Shown here piece after piece: positions 23,560 through 35,288 of a stretch of DNA of 64,000 bases; the first letter of the stretch is position 1, and each line of letters starts with the position of its first letter. Where the stretch lies: contig OX638130.1 in assembly GCA_951804985.1 (NCBI GenBank), positions 36,972,394 through 37,036,393 on the forward strand. Reading direction: 5' to 3'. The position numbers were made by a program, and so were the translations under genes. Origin of the DNA: Dryomyza anilis. Taxonomy: Eukaryota; Arthropoda; Insecta; Diptera; Dryomyzidae. The notes beneath the pieces are model-generated. The model was not told the origin of the DNA, searched no databases, and saw nothing but the letters and a program-made list of their open reading frames with translations.

Positions 23560-24465
23560 AGGGAAGCCCTCATCAATTCCCAAAAAAAATCCCATTTTCC
23601 CACGGAGTGAGAACAAAAATACCTCCTTAAATCCCATGGGAAAAAAATCCCAATTGAAGTGGAAATACTATCTAAAATCCCAAAAATCCCAAATTAAAAT
23701 ATTATAAAACTTTGTCACCTAAGTTAAATCATTAGATTATATATAAAAATACATTTAACGATATTATAATTTTATTAAAAAAAATATAAGAATATTTACA
23801 AAATACCTTCTTCATTATTATCATCAGTGTTATTATTTTTAAACCCATACATTTCATATGTAAATAATTAAAATGTGTTTTATTAAACACTGCATCAATA
23901 CAATTTTTTGACTCTGTCAGTCGTTTCGCGTGCATTATTGACGATAACATTTCAGTCTATTTCTTGTTTTATTTTTATTTAAGCTAAATTGATAAAATAT
24001 CCTTTCCACATTTGCAGAAGAGTGCGGCAAACATGAAATAAATGAAATTAGTTTTCGCTGGCTTGCCAAAATTTTGTAAAATTTAAATCATTGTTTACTT
24101 TGTGTTGTTTAATTTTCTTAAATTTTAAATGAATTTTGTTAATATTTTCATTGCTAATTAATTATGTGCGGAACTAAACAAACTAATGGTTTAATGCTAT
24201 TATTTATTATATTTTTTGGATCTAAAACGGTTACTTCTTTTAATATATCCATAATAATTAATTTTATTTATTATAAACAATATATATATATATAATTATA
24301 TAATTATAGATACTAAAAAATCATATGAAATTGCAATTAAATGATTTTTTTTTATATTGGGAAAAAATCCCAAATCAATTGAATATCCCATGGGAAATCC
24401 CAATTCCCATTGCGATTGAGAAATCCCATTTTTGGGATTTATCCCAAAAGGTGGCTTCTATGCTC
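23560..24465. mobile_element. Decayed element with clustered AATCCCA subterminal motifs
   Basis: Near the left end (23575-23695) the motif AAATCCCA and its variants occur about seven times. Near the right end (24355-24455) they recur in both orientations (AAATCCCA, TGGGAAATCCCA, TTTGGGATTTATCCC). The tips read AGGGAAGCC and GGTGGCTTCT, imperfect inverted repeats. Dense subterminal motifs at both ends are typical transposase-binding arrays of hAT-like elements (inference). The middle is A/T-rich and non-coding. Confidence 0.5.
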
Positions 24466-24799
24466 CTACATAAACCGAAAAATACTGTTGACTATCGACA
24501 GTAAACTACTGTTATTTTATTTTGAACAAATCAACACTTTCTACTGTTGTTTTTTGTAGAAACTGTTACTTTAAAATTGAACGAAAACAAAAAATGACGT
24601 TAATTATGTTAATTTGACAAAGTAAAAAACAAGAAAATAATAAACCGACGAGTGGAAGGCGACTTCCCGTTTAAACTTACGAGCTTTTCACAAAATTTTC
24701 AAATTTTAATCAGTATAGGGAATCAGATACAAACAATTCTACAATAAATACTATAAATTCAGTGATTATAGAAACAGGATTAATAGATTATTAGAAAAT
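24466..24799. other. A/T-rich sequence 5' of the Gypsy remnant
   Basis: It contains ACTGTT-rich motifs but no open frame or LTR that I can define. It could include decayed upstream Gypsy sequence. Confidence 0.3.
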
Positions 24800-24946
24800 A
24801 TTAACATCGATAAATCTTTAAATAAGGAGGAAATCACATCATTACAATCTTTGTATTTCATACCACGATGTTTTTCACTTAGAAGGTGACGAACTATCAT
24901 ACACGCCAATACTTAAACACGACATAACAACACAATGGAATCAACC

Positions 24947-25165
24947 ACACCCAGAAAAAAATTCCCTCAAATCCCATTAAATTTGGTCAATAGGACAATT
25001 ATTGATTTAATAGTATACAAAAAATAAATCTTTTCATATAAAATCAATGGCAATGTTATGGTATTTCCTAGTATTTAATGGTGTATTCCGATTAAAATAA
25101 TAATTTATTTTATTGACTATTTTTAATAATAATAAACTATTATTTATATATTTTTTTCTGGGTGC
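24947..25165. mobile_element. 219-bp CACCCAG-ended MITE in the Gypsy pol
   Basis: The ends are ACACCCAGAAAAAAATTCC and, inverted, GCACCCAGAAAAAAATA. ACC lies on both sides (24944-24946 and 25166-25168). Removing the element plus one ACC restores the uninterrupted Gypsy frame, which fixes the borders. A 3-bp TSD and a CCCAG core fit a CACTA-type MITE, like the CCCAGC element at 31893-32866. Confidence 0.75.
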
Positions 25166-25168
25166 ACC

Positions 25169-25981
25169 AATTAACCAAAAGAAATACAAACTTCCAAACA
25201 CACATAGAGAGGAATTAATAGACAGGTTAAGAAAATGTTAGATGCTGGTATTATATCGCCAAGCATATCACCCTGGAATTCACCGGTACTATTGGTACCG
25301 AAGAGGAGTGACAAAGACGGTAACAAAAAATGGAGACTTGTCATAGTTTTTCGTAAATTAAATGACGTAACCATAAATCAGGTATTTCCGATTCCGCGAA
25401 TAGACGAAATATTAGATCAATTAGGTCATAGTCGGTATTTTTCAACTTTAGATTTAGCAAGTGGCTATCATAAGGTGTTAGTAGAAGAAGGTGATAAAGA
25501 AAAAACTGCCTTCAGTACAGGACTTGGACATTTTGAATTCAATAGGATGCCTTTCGGTTTAACAGGGGCATCAGCAACTTTCCAGAGGATAATGAATCAC
25601 ATCCTAACAGGGTTACAGGGTATCGATTTTTGTGTATATCTTGATGATATAGTTGTGTATGGGAAAAATATAAGTGAACATGAACATAGATTAAGTAAAG
25701 TATTACAGAAACTAAAAGACCAGTATTTAAAATTACTTACCGAAAAATTCCAGTTTTTACGTCGTGAAGTTGTATATTTAGAGCATAAATGTTTAGAACT
25801 TGGTGCGCTGCGAGACCCCGCTAAGGTCGAATGCGTAAAAAATATTCCAGTACCAAGAAACAGAAAAGAAGTACAAGCATTCTTGGGATTAATTAAATAT
25901 TACGGAAAGTTCATAAGCAATATGGCAAGGTTATCTTTACCAATTAATAATTTACTTAAAAAGGACGTTACATTTAAATGA
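25169..25981 (+). pseudogene. Gypsy reverse transcriptase domain
   Basis: The frame carries RT landmarks in order: KMLDAGIISPSISPWNSPVL, WRLVIVFRKLN, FSTLDLASGYHKV (first catalytic Asp), the MPFGLTGASATFQ block, the YLDDIVVYG catalytic motif near residue 138 from the Met at 25235, and the connection VQAFLGLIKYYGKFI. It ends at TGA 25979-25981, where this family normally has Trp. The RNase H block continues in the same frame, so this is a single nonsense change. Confidence 0.9.
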
Positions 25982-26284
25982 ACGGACTATTGTCAAAATT
26001 CATTAATTAAATTGAAAGAATCAATAATTTCACCTCCAATATTAGCATATCCAGATTTTAGAAAAACTTTTTTACTAACAACAGACGCAAGTAATGAAGC
26101 AGTAGATGCAGTCCTATCTCAAGGTGAAGTAGGAAGCGACCGACCGATCGCGTTTGCAAGTAGAACTTTAAATGGCGCAGAAAAACGATATTCTACCATT
26201 GAAAAGGAATTTTTAGCAATTGTTTGGGCAACAAAGAATTTTAGAGCATACCTATTAGGGCGACCATTCAAAATCAGCCTCTAA
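25982..26284 (+). pseudogene. Gypsy RNase H domain fragment
   Basis: It continues the RT frame after the TGA with [17 protein letters not shown] (first catalytic Asp), [19 protein letters not shown] (catalytic Glu region) and [16 protein letters not shown] small deletion and frameshift around 26275-26285 removes the expected TDH motif; the next frame resumes with [18 protein letters not shown]. The RNase H active site is therefore incomplete. Confidence 0.85.
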
Positions 26285-26637
26285 AAGGTATTGCAAATTT
26301 AAAAGATCAGACATCTCGCCTTGCGCGTTTCCGGCACAAATTATCGGAATATGATTTTGATATAATTTACAATACCATTTATGAATACCATTTATAGAAC
26401 CAGATATTACAGCCGTACAAACACGATCCAAAACTACACAAAATATTTTAGATCACCAAATCACAAAAAGAAAACCGCAAATCAGTACACCAGTCATAGA
26501 TGAAACAATAATAGATATAAATAATGAAACGAATTCCGCTCAAATCTTAACTGATCCAGAAGAAATTAAAACCGTGATGAAAGATTTTCATGATTCAGCA
26601 CTAGGAGGCCATCAGGGCACACTTAAAACATACTTTA
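26285..26637 (+). pseudogene. Gypsy RNase H tail and integrase zinc-finger start
   Basis: After the frameshift the sequence reads RHKLSEYDFDIIY, a stop near 26397, then an Asn/Thr-rich spacer and DFHDSALGGHQGTLKTY, the first half of the integrase HHCC zinc finger. It is cut at 26637 by the CCCAGTG element and picks up again at 27926 in frame. Confidence 0.8.
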
Positions 26638-27923
26638 CCCAGTGACAAGTTAGCTCCGCTCTGCCTTGCTGCGGCTTACGATATGCAACCCTGTTTCGTT
26701 AATTCATCCTTTTCCTCTTTCAACTACCATTCTATGAGAGAATTTTCTAATTTAAATAAATTTTAATCCATTTATAGTTTGAAGAATGATTGTGTTATGT
26801 CGCAGTGCATTTACTGAAGTTGAAGACGATTTTTTGATCAGTATTCCGCGCATGGCTTGATGCACTCGCATTGGTTTGTAGCAAATTGTGTGGACGGATT
26901 TGTGGTAAATTTTTGCAACATTTCTAAATATTCTAAATCAATTAACAGAATACATTTCAGCTTAAATAAATGGAAGATGTGACTATTGCGCTACTATTTT
27001 GTGGATACGTGCAACGCACATATTTTTAGTTTACGTCGGAGTGCAGGAGTTGATGTTGAAGGTGACTGTTTTAGGATGCACTCTGCACACACATCAGATG
27101 CGCACGTTTGTGTTCTAGATTGTGTCTACAATTTTATGGTATATTTTAAAAATTTCTAATATTTTCTTTTTAAATTAACAAAAAATACATTTTAGCTCAA
27201 TTAAATGTCCGCTGCGATGACTAAACAGCTATATTGGGAAGGATGTTGATCGCGCAACTACAACTACACAAGGGTACATCAGTGTAACAACCTCCATGCT
27301 AATTCTAATTGACGTAGTCAGTTTTATTTTTTTAATTCATTTATTTGTAATTAAAATATAGGGTTTTCAAACAAATTAAAAAAAAAATACAAAAAAGAAT
27401 TAAAGAAAAGTACATAAAATACAAACTTGCCACAAAAATTCCCACAAATAAAATTATTTTACAATTTTCTCCTTTTTCGACTGTAATTAAAAATTCCACC
27501 ACCGAAATGGCAACTATGGCATAAATGTAAAATGTCCCACGGTCTGGAAACTATAATTACAAATGTCTATATTATTTACAGACAAAACTGCAGTAAAACG
27601 GTATGTTCGAATTACGGACAATATACGGCATTTAAACGAAGTGGAATATTTTGGCATGCCGTAAATATTTCGTTTTCAATCAAGTATCGACGGATCCGTT
27701 CTACGTTCCATAAACGTACCGTTACAAACGGAATTGTGATTCCTTTTGCTTACGGATCTACGTTAAAATGTTTCTTGTGATGTGTCAGCGGCTAATCTCC
27801 CGTTTTCTACAAACACTCCCAACATGCTCTCAGATGAGGGCTTTCGGTTCGGAGAATGTAGTAAGAAAGTTCCTACTATTTAAATGGAAAGAGGACCTAA
27901 TTCCATGGGAACAAGTCACTGCG
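26638..27923. mobile_element. 1.29-kb CCCAGTG-ended CACTA-type element, TA TSD
   Basis: The left end is CCCAGTGACAAGTTAGCTCC. The right end read inward is CGCAGTGACTTGTTCCCATG. TA flanks both sides (26636-26637 and 27924-27925), and deleting the element plus one TA restores the Gypsy integrase frame exactly, so both borders and the 2-bp TSD are secure. Its ends match the two ends of the 12.3-kb element at 5540-17841 (21/26 and 12/16 positions), so it is probably a non-autonomous relative. The interior has only short incidental frames. Confidence 0.85.
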
Positions 27924-28010
27924 TAGGATTAAGAAACAATTTAAATGGAGGGGAATGCAGAAACAAATAAAATAATATGTTAGAAACTGTCCTAAATGCC
28001 AAATGAACAA

Positions 28011-29902
28011 AAGTTCAGAGTTAACAAAAATAGATGGTTTTGACAGATAAATTAGTGCATGAAGAAATAGCTATGTATTAATTTTAGAAGATGACTAGCA
28101 TTAGATCATGTATTAAATGAGAAAGGAATAAAGTATAAAGAAGATTTTATTAGATATTTCATAAACAAGAATTCAGTACGAATTAGCCAAAGCAATAACA
28201 TATACATTATCACTATAATTGAGATAGGTCAGTACTTCTATTTCATTGTTAAGAGCATTTTCAATGGAAACAGACGACAGAAAGATCATTGCACTTGAAG
28301 TACAGATAGATGTTAGCATGAGAAGCTAATGTTATAAGCGATAAAATGCAATTCAGCGTTTTGCATCTAGGAACCACTGCACTAATGTACCGAAAATGAA
28401 ACGAGATACGTTAATGCAGCGTATAAAAATTTGAACAATAATTGAACGATAAGAAAAAAATACAATGCACAAACTAACAAAATTAACAAATGTTTTAAAT
28501 GTGATCATTACACGGTAATGAAAATATATATATGTACCTATTGAATGTACAAAAGTAGTTATGCATAAATCGCGCGGTTACCATTATTGAAAATTGGCAA
28601 TAATGATTAAATTCATAAATTAGTTCATGAATAAATAGCTAAGTATTTTTGAAAATAATTAACATTGATTCATGTGCTAATGAAATTATAAATAAAAGAA
28701 TTTCTATATATTAAGAAAAAAATAAAGATTTTAAAGTTTAATAAAATATGTACATAGTGGTAAAAGTAAAAACTAAAATGTTCAATATAAATATGCAATT
28801 AAAATATAAAATTTTAATACTATGATATTTTTATGGTATTTTTAACAATGATCATGAATACTGAAAGTAAAAATGATGTTAAATATAAATTATTTATGAA
28901 GTTATAGTAAACAATACATAGTAAACAATAAGTTTTTTTTAATAATAATCCTGGTTCTAGAAATGCATTTCAACCACGACAAAGAAATAAAACATGCACG
29001 AAGAAGAACTTGCAATCCACCAAACAATTAAATTCGACGCAGAAGACACTAAGTTTAAATTTTAATTGTCGAAGAAAGTCGTTTAATTTTGTTGGGAAAA
29101 GGTCTGAAATGGTAATTTTATGTAATGAAGTACAAGAGAAGAATGATAAAACAACATCTGAGAGTCATGGCGCTATCTTTCGTTATCCCCAAATCGATAT
29201 CACTCGTTATTTTTTGCTATAATTGAGTGAATACGTCATAATATACTTTTTATAATAAACTGACGTTTAATATATTTAAAGTAAAAATAAAACAATTTGC
29301 CTTCAAATGTGTTAAATGTGCTTGTAATTTTTTAAATTTAAAATATGTGCTGGATTGGTGGCAGATGTGTTTAATTTCAAAGAAACTCTATTGAGATCAT
29401 AAGACAAGCTTAGGTTGATTACTGGGCTGAACCACAAGTCCAAACGATCCGTAGCTCAAACTCAAACTGTTTTTCTATGCCGCGCTACCGCTTGGCAGAC
29501 AATAGCAAATTTTTGAATATAACAAAGCCCTGAAAAGCGTCCCTCCATGTAGATTTGGAATTATACTGTCCACCACTTGAGTGAAAATATGCAGCTCAAA
29601 TGGTAAGATATCTACCCAGACAGATATAAAAAACTGGGACCGCCTCCGCGCAGACCGACATCGCCAAGACCGACATCCAATACTGGCCCCGTTATTCTCA
29701 GTATTGTGCAAGAGTCATAGGTTATTGAGTGCTATTGCGCCAAACTGTATTACTATAGAATGTAATGTTTGTTTTCCGAGAAAAGTTTTACATTTATTTG
29801 CACGATTTGTTAAAATTTTAAAATATTTTTGAAAAATTTGAAATATCAAATAACTTAAATGTCAATGTGAAATAGAAAAATGTAAACAAAAAACATATAT
29901 TT
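28011..29902. other. Decayed sequence, possible Gypsy-related scraps
   Basis: Mostly A/T-rich with no clear frame. A + frame at about 28945-29220 (with RNAFQPRQRNKT and LNFNCRRKSFN) is faintly reminiscent of retroelement gag C-termini; I do not trust it. 29400-29720 is slightly more GC-rich but unrecognised. Confidence 0.25.
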
Positions 29903-30014
29903 GTTATAGTAAGCGAGAAAAGTGATATTGATTTATAGGAAAAGTTCAAACATTTGAACTTTTGCTATTACTCGTTATCCCTCAATATCATCGGGGGATA
30001 TCGCTTGCTATAAA
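29903..30014. repeat. Small hairpin (~110 bp), possible MITE
   Basis: TTATAGTAAGCGAGAAAAG and AGTGATATTGA pair imperfectly with TCAATATC and GATATCGCTTGCTATAA. A second centre, AAGTTCAAACATTTGAACTT, lies in the loop. A related motif is at 29185-29222. Confidence 0.5.
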
Positions 30015-31850
30015 AAGGTGTTGTATGTACTCGTTTCTTTCTAGCATTCATATTTCTGGATAGAAGTGATTTGTATCTAATCTCTGTTTAGCGAAATAGT
30101 GATGACGAGTGATAGCGAAAGATAGCATGGAAACCATGCATAACAGAACTAGCGATCACAGCAGTTTATGTTTTAAATTAACAGAAAACACAATTATATA
30201 TATTTTTTTTTGTAAAATTAATTTAATAGACTAGAAATAAGAAAAGAAAAACTTAAAGCAAGTACAAAAGGTTCCCTGGAGCCCGCAACAGATGGGAGTC
30301 GCATTGACAACATCGACAACGATTATAAAATTTACGAGACAGGAACGAAGAGCGGTGCGTTATACCGCAATCACCGTGGATACGGAGACTGACACTGCCA
30401 TTTAGTACACAGCGATGTAACTGACTTTCTGCAATTTCGAGCACGACGATGACATGAAGGAGCTGCGTTGTGGGCTGGTACAACTTACTGCATATGAATT
30501 ATTAATGATTTTGTTCAGGCAACACATTTACATATTATTTTATTAATTAACATTTAATAAGAAATAAAATAAGACTTCAAGATTAAAAGTATTTTTTTAC
30601 TTTCAAATCTTCAAAAATAGGAACATTTGATAAATCGAAAATCTTAACTTTTAAAACGACAGTACACAACGGTCGGTTCAACAGGAACAACTGCTATCTG
30701 CATACTTGACATTTATTCTAAAGAACACTTTTTACTGTCGAACCAACAGCTATTCGACAATAAATATCTGTGTGTGTAAAGTTGCTATTTTGATATGAAA
30801 AAATGAAAAAATTACTGCAGTAAAAATTACTGTATTCTGTGTACCCAACCAGACAAACGATGCCCAAATCCTAACTTTATGCTAACTTTAAAAAGTTAAC
30901 GATATCGGAATGTTGTCGTAAAAGTGATGAAAAAGGTATCGGAAAGACTTACGTATGTCCGCCTCTTTGTTGACTTTTAGCTCTCGAAAAGATAACTAAA
31001 AAGTTATGTTTAAGTCAACTATTAAAAGACATCATCAGAAAGTAGACAGCCGATAAGATAGCTAAATACAGCTTTTCGTTAACCACCAATACACATGTAA
31101 AAAATGACAACAAATTATTATCAATGTATTAGGTTGTCATTCGATTATTTACTTTTCGAAAAATTGATGGAAATAATCAAATGACAAACTAATACATATC
31201 AAATAAATATAAAAATAGACAAAAAAATGAAAAACCAAAAGCTATGTTTTTAATTTAAATGCATTTGTATTTGAAATTATTTCAGCTGAACTGTTTGTTA
31301 CTGCCACAGTCACGTCCTGAGACACCTCCTCACACGGTAGAATGCCGCCTGCAGTAACTGCCCACGAACATTTTCAATTTCATAGACCCGATTTTGTAGA
31401 GGTTCATAAACGCAATTTACTCGTCGCGATTAATATTTTTATTATCAATCGGACATTTTTGTTCACACAAAATGTACAGAGCACAAAAAACGCTAACAGC
31501 AAACGGTATGACGCAGAAAAAAACTAATGCCAACTTTGAAGTATGAAGTTCAGAGGTGCCACTACGTGGGTATTATCCCGAATTGTTTACTTTAACAAGT
31601 TACTTTTCTGATATATATATACGATGCTTAATAGATAACTTTTGTAAGAACCTTTAAGTCACCTGAAAAACGATAGTCGCAAAGATAACATTTCGTATTT
31701 TGTTCTAGTTGTGTAGTTATTTTAATATTATGCAGTAATACTTATTTTTACTACATTTTTAGTCATTTTTAATAGATTTACTACTTTTTTAATAATATTC
31801 TTAGCAAGACATGCCTTACCGAAACTCCAACACAAAGACTAAACTATAAA
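30015..31850. other. Mostly unassigned DNA with one GC-richer block
   Basis: Block 30260-30490 is GC-richer than its surroundings. On the minus strand it stays open for ~76 codons and lies next to a donor-like GCA|GTAAGTTG, which could mark a captured exon, but no family is recognised. 31705-31800 is a copy of a dispersed repeat also present at 34510-34600 and, inverted, at 37710-37830. The rest shows nothing I can name. Confidence 0.3.
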
Positions 31851-33446
31851 GGTATTCACGAAACGGAGCAGTTGCCGATGTACATTAGCAGTCCCAGCAA
31901 AAAGGTAACTGGTAACTAACCGGTTAGCTAACTGGTAATTGCAGGTTATTCTGCCGGTTACCTTTGTTCTACAATCGGGAGAAAGGTAACCGGCAGATTC
32001 CTATCTGTGTGAAGTACATGTGACAAGACAACCCTTTCGACCTAAAGCATTGCGCTCATTTAAAAATAATCTTGTTGTCTCTTTTGCATCTCTTGCTATT
32101 TTTATGTCACATTGCCAGACCAAAAAAAATATTTTACAGAAAAATAAAACAGTATTGCCATAATTACTTTTTTCTTATATATTTTTATTTAGTATACTAA
32201 ATTAAACAATTGTTTTAAAAAGTAATTAAATTAATAAAAATCATAACATAATTTCCACATCGTCGTTAAAGACGCCTTTCTGATCCTTGTTTTAAATTTT
32301 TTCACGAATTTCCTGTTGTGTCGCTGGAGATCCGCACAAGGTAGCCGAGTGTGCGACCTTCGCAGCTCATCTTCGGGGCACTGTACGAAACGTGTATGAG
32401 CGCCCGTGGCATCATAAACACGTGCACACGTGAAGCTTGATAATTTGATTTTCTCCTTCTTGAAGCACTTAATTATTTTGTTGCACAGATCTTAATTAGT
32501 TGTCATTCCTGAATTTTCAAAGTGTCCTATGACAGAAGTTTATGATCAATGAAGTAGTAATATTTTTGCAGACCACATACCTGGCCAATGTGTTGTCCTG
32601 CATCCAGCGCCTGATTCTTGCTTATGTCTAGTGAAGAAATTTGCATCCAGACATGCTAGTGAATGACTATTTTTTATTATTTAACAGTTGTTAAAATCAC
32701 TTTAATTTTTTTCCCTTTATTTTTCTTTGGCTATTCAACAAGACATTTTGTTTTGATGGAAAACATAAACAAAAATCAAACCTATTGCTATCCTTGCACA
32801 TTTCTTTGATAGTATGCGAACCAGTTCGAAATATCGATCACTATCGGTTAGAGATTTTTTGCTGGGAGTATTGTAGAATTGTATCATATTTCGTGAACAC
32901 ACTTATTTCATATTTGTGTAGTATGGTAGTTTTCAGATTACCAAAAACAGATGTTTTTATTTCATTAAAATTTTAGATTTATTGCTTTTTGGCCATATAT
33001 AATATATAAGTATGATTTTGTTACTTATTTCAATATCTCATATCAATACATTATAATTAAAACAAATTGTTGATGATGTCGATTTAAGAAAAAAAACTCA
33101 TACCTTATATAGGAACTCGTTAATATTCATTGTTAAAACAGTGGACATTAGCCATAATTTATTTTTTTTATTCACATGCATAAATGTGCATATTCATTAA
33201 AAAATATATATTTTCATTTAAATATAATGCATTTTGGTGAATTTCAACTCAATAATCAAACACTGTCTGTAATATCAAGTACAGAAAAGTCATAAATTCA
33301 GTATCACTAAAAAACTACAAAAGTACCACGAAGTAAACTCAAGTTTTTAGCAGACAATTTTTTTGTTGCCATTAATGCATTTTGTTGTTGTACAACTGCT
33401 ACTTGACAAAACTCTACATCGCAACTGCTCCGTTTCGTGAATAACC
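31851..33446. mobile_element. TTAA-type MITE, copy 2, with a nested insertion
   Basis: The ends GGTATTCACGAAACGGAGC and, inverted, GGTTATTCACGAAACGGAGC match the element at 21442-22101. The flanks TAAA and TTTA look like a mutated TTAA TSD. Without the nested CCCAGC element it would be ~620 bp. Confidence 0.75.
31893..32866. mobile_element. Complete CCCAGC-ended CACTA-type MITE, AGT TSD
   Basis: It begins CCCAGCAAAAAGGTAACTGG and ends GATTTTTTGCTGGG, flanked by AGT (31890-31892 and 32867-32869). The empty site is visible in the paralogous element at 21479-21500 (TAGCAGTATTGTAG), so borders and the 3-bp TSD are confirmed. It is 974 bp. It shares the ends and body of the split copy at 5229-19574, including a GC-richer block (about 32260-32420) that may be a captured, decayed coding fragment. 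Confidence 0.9.
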
Positions 33447-34205
33447 TTTATATTTTCTCACCCATACATAACTAACTTGAAATACATCCCTGCAGGACCA
33501 ATGATGGATAAATTACCCATAATTTTACTAGTAATTAAAACTAATATAATTTGCGCGTTGGTTTGCCACCATTTTTTATTTGTAGGTTATTCTTTACTTT
33601 TGCTTTTTTCTTCGAACAGCAGCTACGGCGGAAGGTTATAAAAAGTTTTGGATTAAATTATATTTCGTATTTATCTATTTTATTATAGATGTCATCAAAG
33701 TGAAAGGGTCCTCTGCATTAAACAAATGCATCGAGCGAAGCAAAATAAGGGCAAACTTTTTAAAGAAAAGACTTTAAAAGAAAATCTGAAAAGAAAATAT
33801 TACATTCAACGCAACAAAAATTATAACTATTGAATTTTAGGTTTTTGTTTTATTTGGTATAATTTAGCTTAGTTTATTAGTTATTCAACTGTCACTAACC
33901 TCAAAACAGTTTATGTTACGTAAAATATTTCGTAAATTTACCAGTAATTTTATCGTCACTTATTACCAAAAGAACAGTGACAACTATATATTGAATTGTA
34001 TCTCATTGTAGGTGAGTGAGAAAGAGATAAAAAATCACACGCACACAAAAGTTTCGGTCAATTATATCCCGACGCTCTTAACAATGTTATCGAAACTTTT
34101 ACTGAAACTTTCAGTTTTGATACTTGTAATATTACTGCTGATATGACCTGTTGTGTTCTTGCTGGGTTATTCAAATACTGCACTCCCAGTAAATTATACT
34201 ATTAA
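33447..34205. other. Unassigned A/T-rich DNA
   Basis: No coding frame or ends identified. Motifs GCTGGGTT (34160) and TCCCAGTAAAT (34185) resemble CCCAG-type ends but have no partner that I can locate. Confidence 0.3.
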
Positions 34206-34437
34206 GGGTGTGTGCGAGTTCGACTAAATTGCTGACTAAACTAAATTGTACGAGTTTTTCATTCGCTAACCGATAAATTTTAAAGTCCCTAATAAATCGA
34301 TTATCAAATGTCTGTTTGCTGTCTTCCAATTTAGTTCAATTTAGTTTGCTCAAAAATTTGCTAAATTGAAAAGTAAACGCTGCATTACCGACAAAATTTA
34401 GTTTAGTCAGCAATTTAGTCGAACTCGCACACACTCT
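34206..34437. mobile_element. Intact GTGTGCGAG-type MITE (~232 bp)
   Basis: The ends GGGTGTGTGCGAGTTCGACT and, inverted, GAGTGTGTGCGAGTTCGACT continue as inverted repeats for about 40 bp (through GCTGACTAAACTAAATT). It is flanked by TTA/TAA-like bases (TA-type TSD plausible). Further copies are at 37870-38060 (truncated), 44574-44768, 49868-50063 and 3966-4147. Confidence 0.8.
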
Positions 34438-35288
34438 TAGTTATATTGAGTAGTTATTGTCATCCTTGTGTACACTCAAAAAATTAATGTAGTAAAAATT
34501 TCGGTATTGCGTGTAGTTATTTTAATATTATGTAGTATTACTTGTTTTTACTGTATTTTTATTCATTTTTAATAGTTTTACTACTATAAAGTAGCTATTT
34601 TCATCACTGTGTTTTATACGCTTTCAACATAACCATAATAAAGAGTTGTCAAATTCATTGTAAGTTTTTTTTTTTTGATTAATTTAATATTAATAGATAT
34701 ATATTTGTTTCATAACATTAAAATATGTAGCTGCCGACGAGAACAACGACGCACCCAACTGGAACATCATGCAGTTGTAAGGAACCATCGGCGATCTACG
34801 GTGGAGTTAATACTGCCCTTACTTGGAATTATTTGAATCCAAAGCTCGCTGCTCATTGTTCCAAATGTTTCTTACTGACTCACGCGAGAGTTACAATGGA
34901 ATAACGAACGTGAGCGACGATAACTTTAATAATATTGAATTTAAATTTGAATAAAATTTGTTGACGTTAAATAAGGGTACACAGAGAAAAATATCAATGA
35001 CACACATGTTTAAATCAATCATGTTTGGCGCCAAAGTTATTTAGTTATTAGTTAAAGTTATTAGTTACTACAATCCAGAACAAATCAATGTCGAATGTTA
35101 AAATGTGTTGCTGCGTCAATTTTATCTTCAAGTTTTGTAGATATCTACAAATACATAATTTAATAAAGTTTCAAGAAACATATATTAACAATTAATAAGA
35201 ACTAACTTACTCTACTCGGTGTGCCTGCAGATACAATTAGACAAAATGGTGGGATTTTTTTTGGTTAAGTTGAAACAATATACCTGTT
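34438..35288. repeat. Left arm of an inverted repeat with exon-like sequence
   Basis: 34440-34800 is repeated inverted at 37530-37866. It includes a dispersed unit (TATTTTTATTCATTTTTAAT), a donor-like CATT|GTAAGTTTT at 34655-34665, and an acceptor-like AAATATGTAG followed by a short frame ADENNDAPNWNIMQL and TAA (34732-34781). The two arms thus carry the end of what may be one captured host exon, of no recognised family. 34900-35288 has nothing I recognise. Confidence 0.45.

Larger units (their letters stand above)
24800..28010 (+). pseudogene. Ty3/Gypsy pol remnant, split by two DNA elements
   Basis: Collinear pol pieces can be read in the expected order. At 24800-24946 is the pre-RT region (DVFHLEGDELSYTPILKHDI, one frameshift near 24867). 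RT and RNase H lie at 25169-26284, a spacer and the integrase HHCC start at about 26400-26637, and the rest of that zinc finger (FKWRGM, then C-P-K-C) at 27926-28000. A 219-bp MITE (24947-25165) and a 1.29-kb element (26638-27923) interrupt it. Nonsense codons, deletions and frameshifts rule out function. No gag, protease, LTR or integrase catalytic core is recognisable. Confidence 0.85.
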
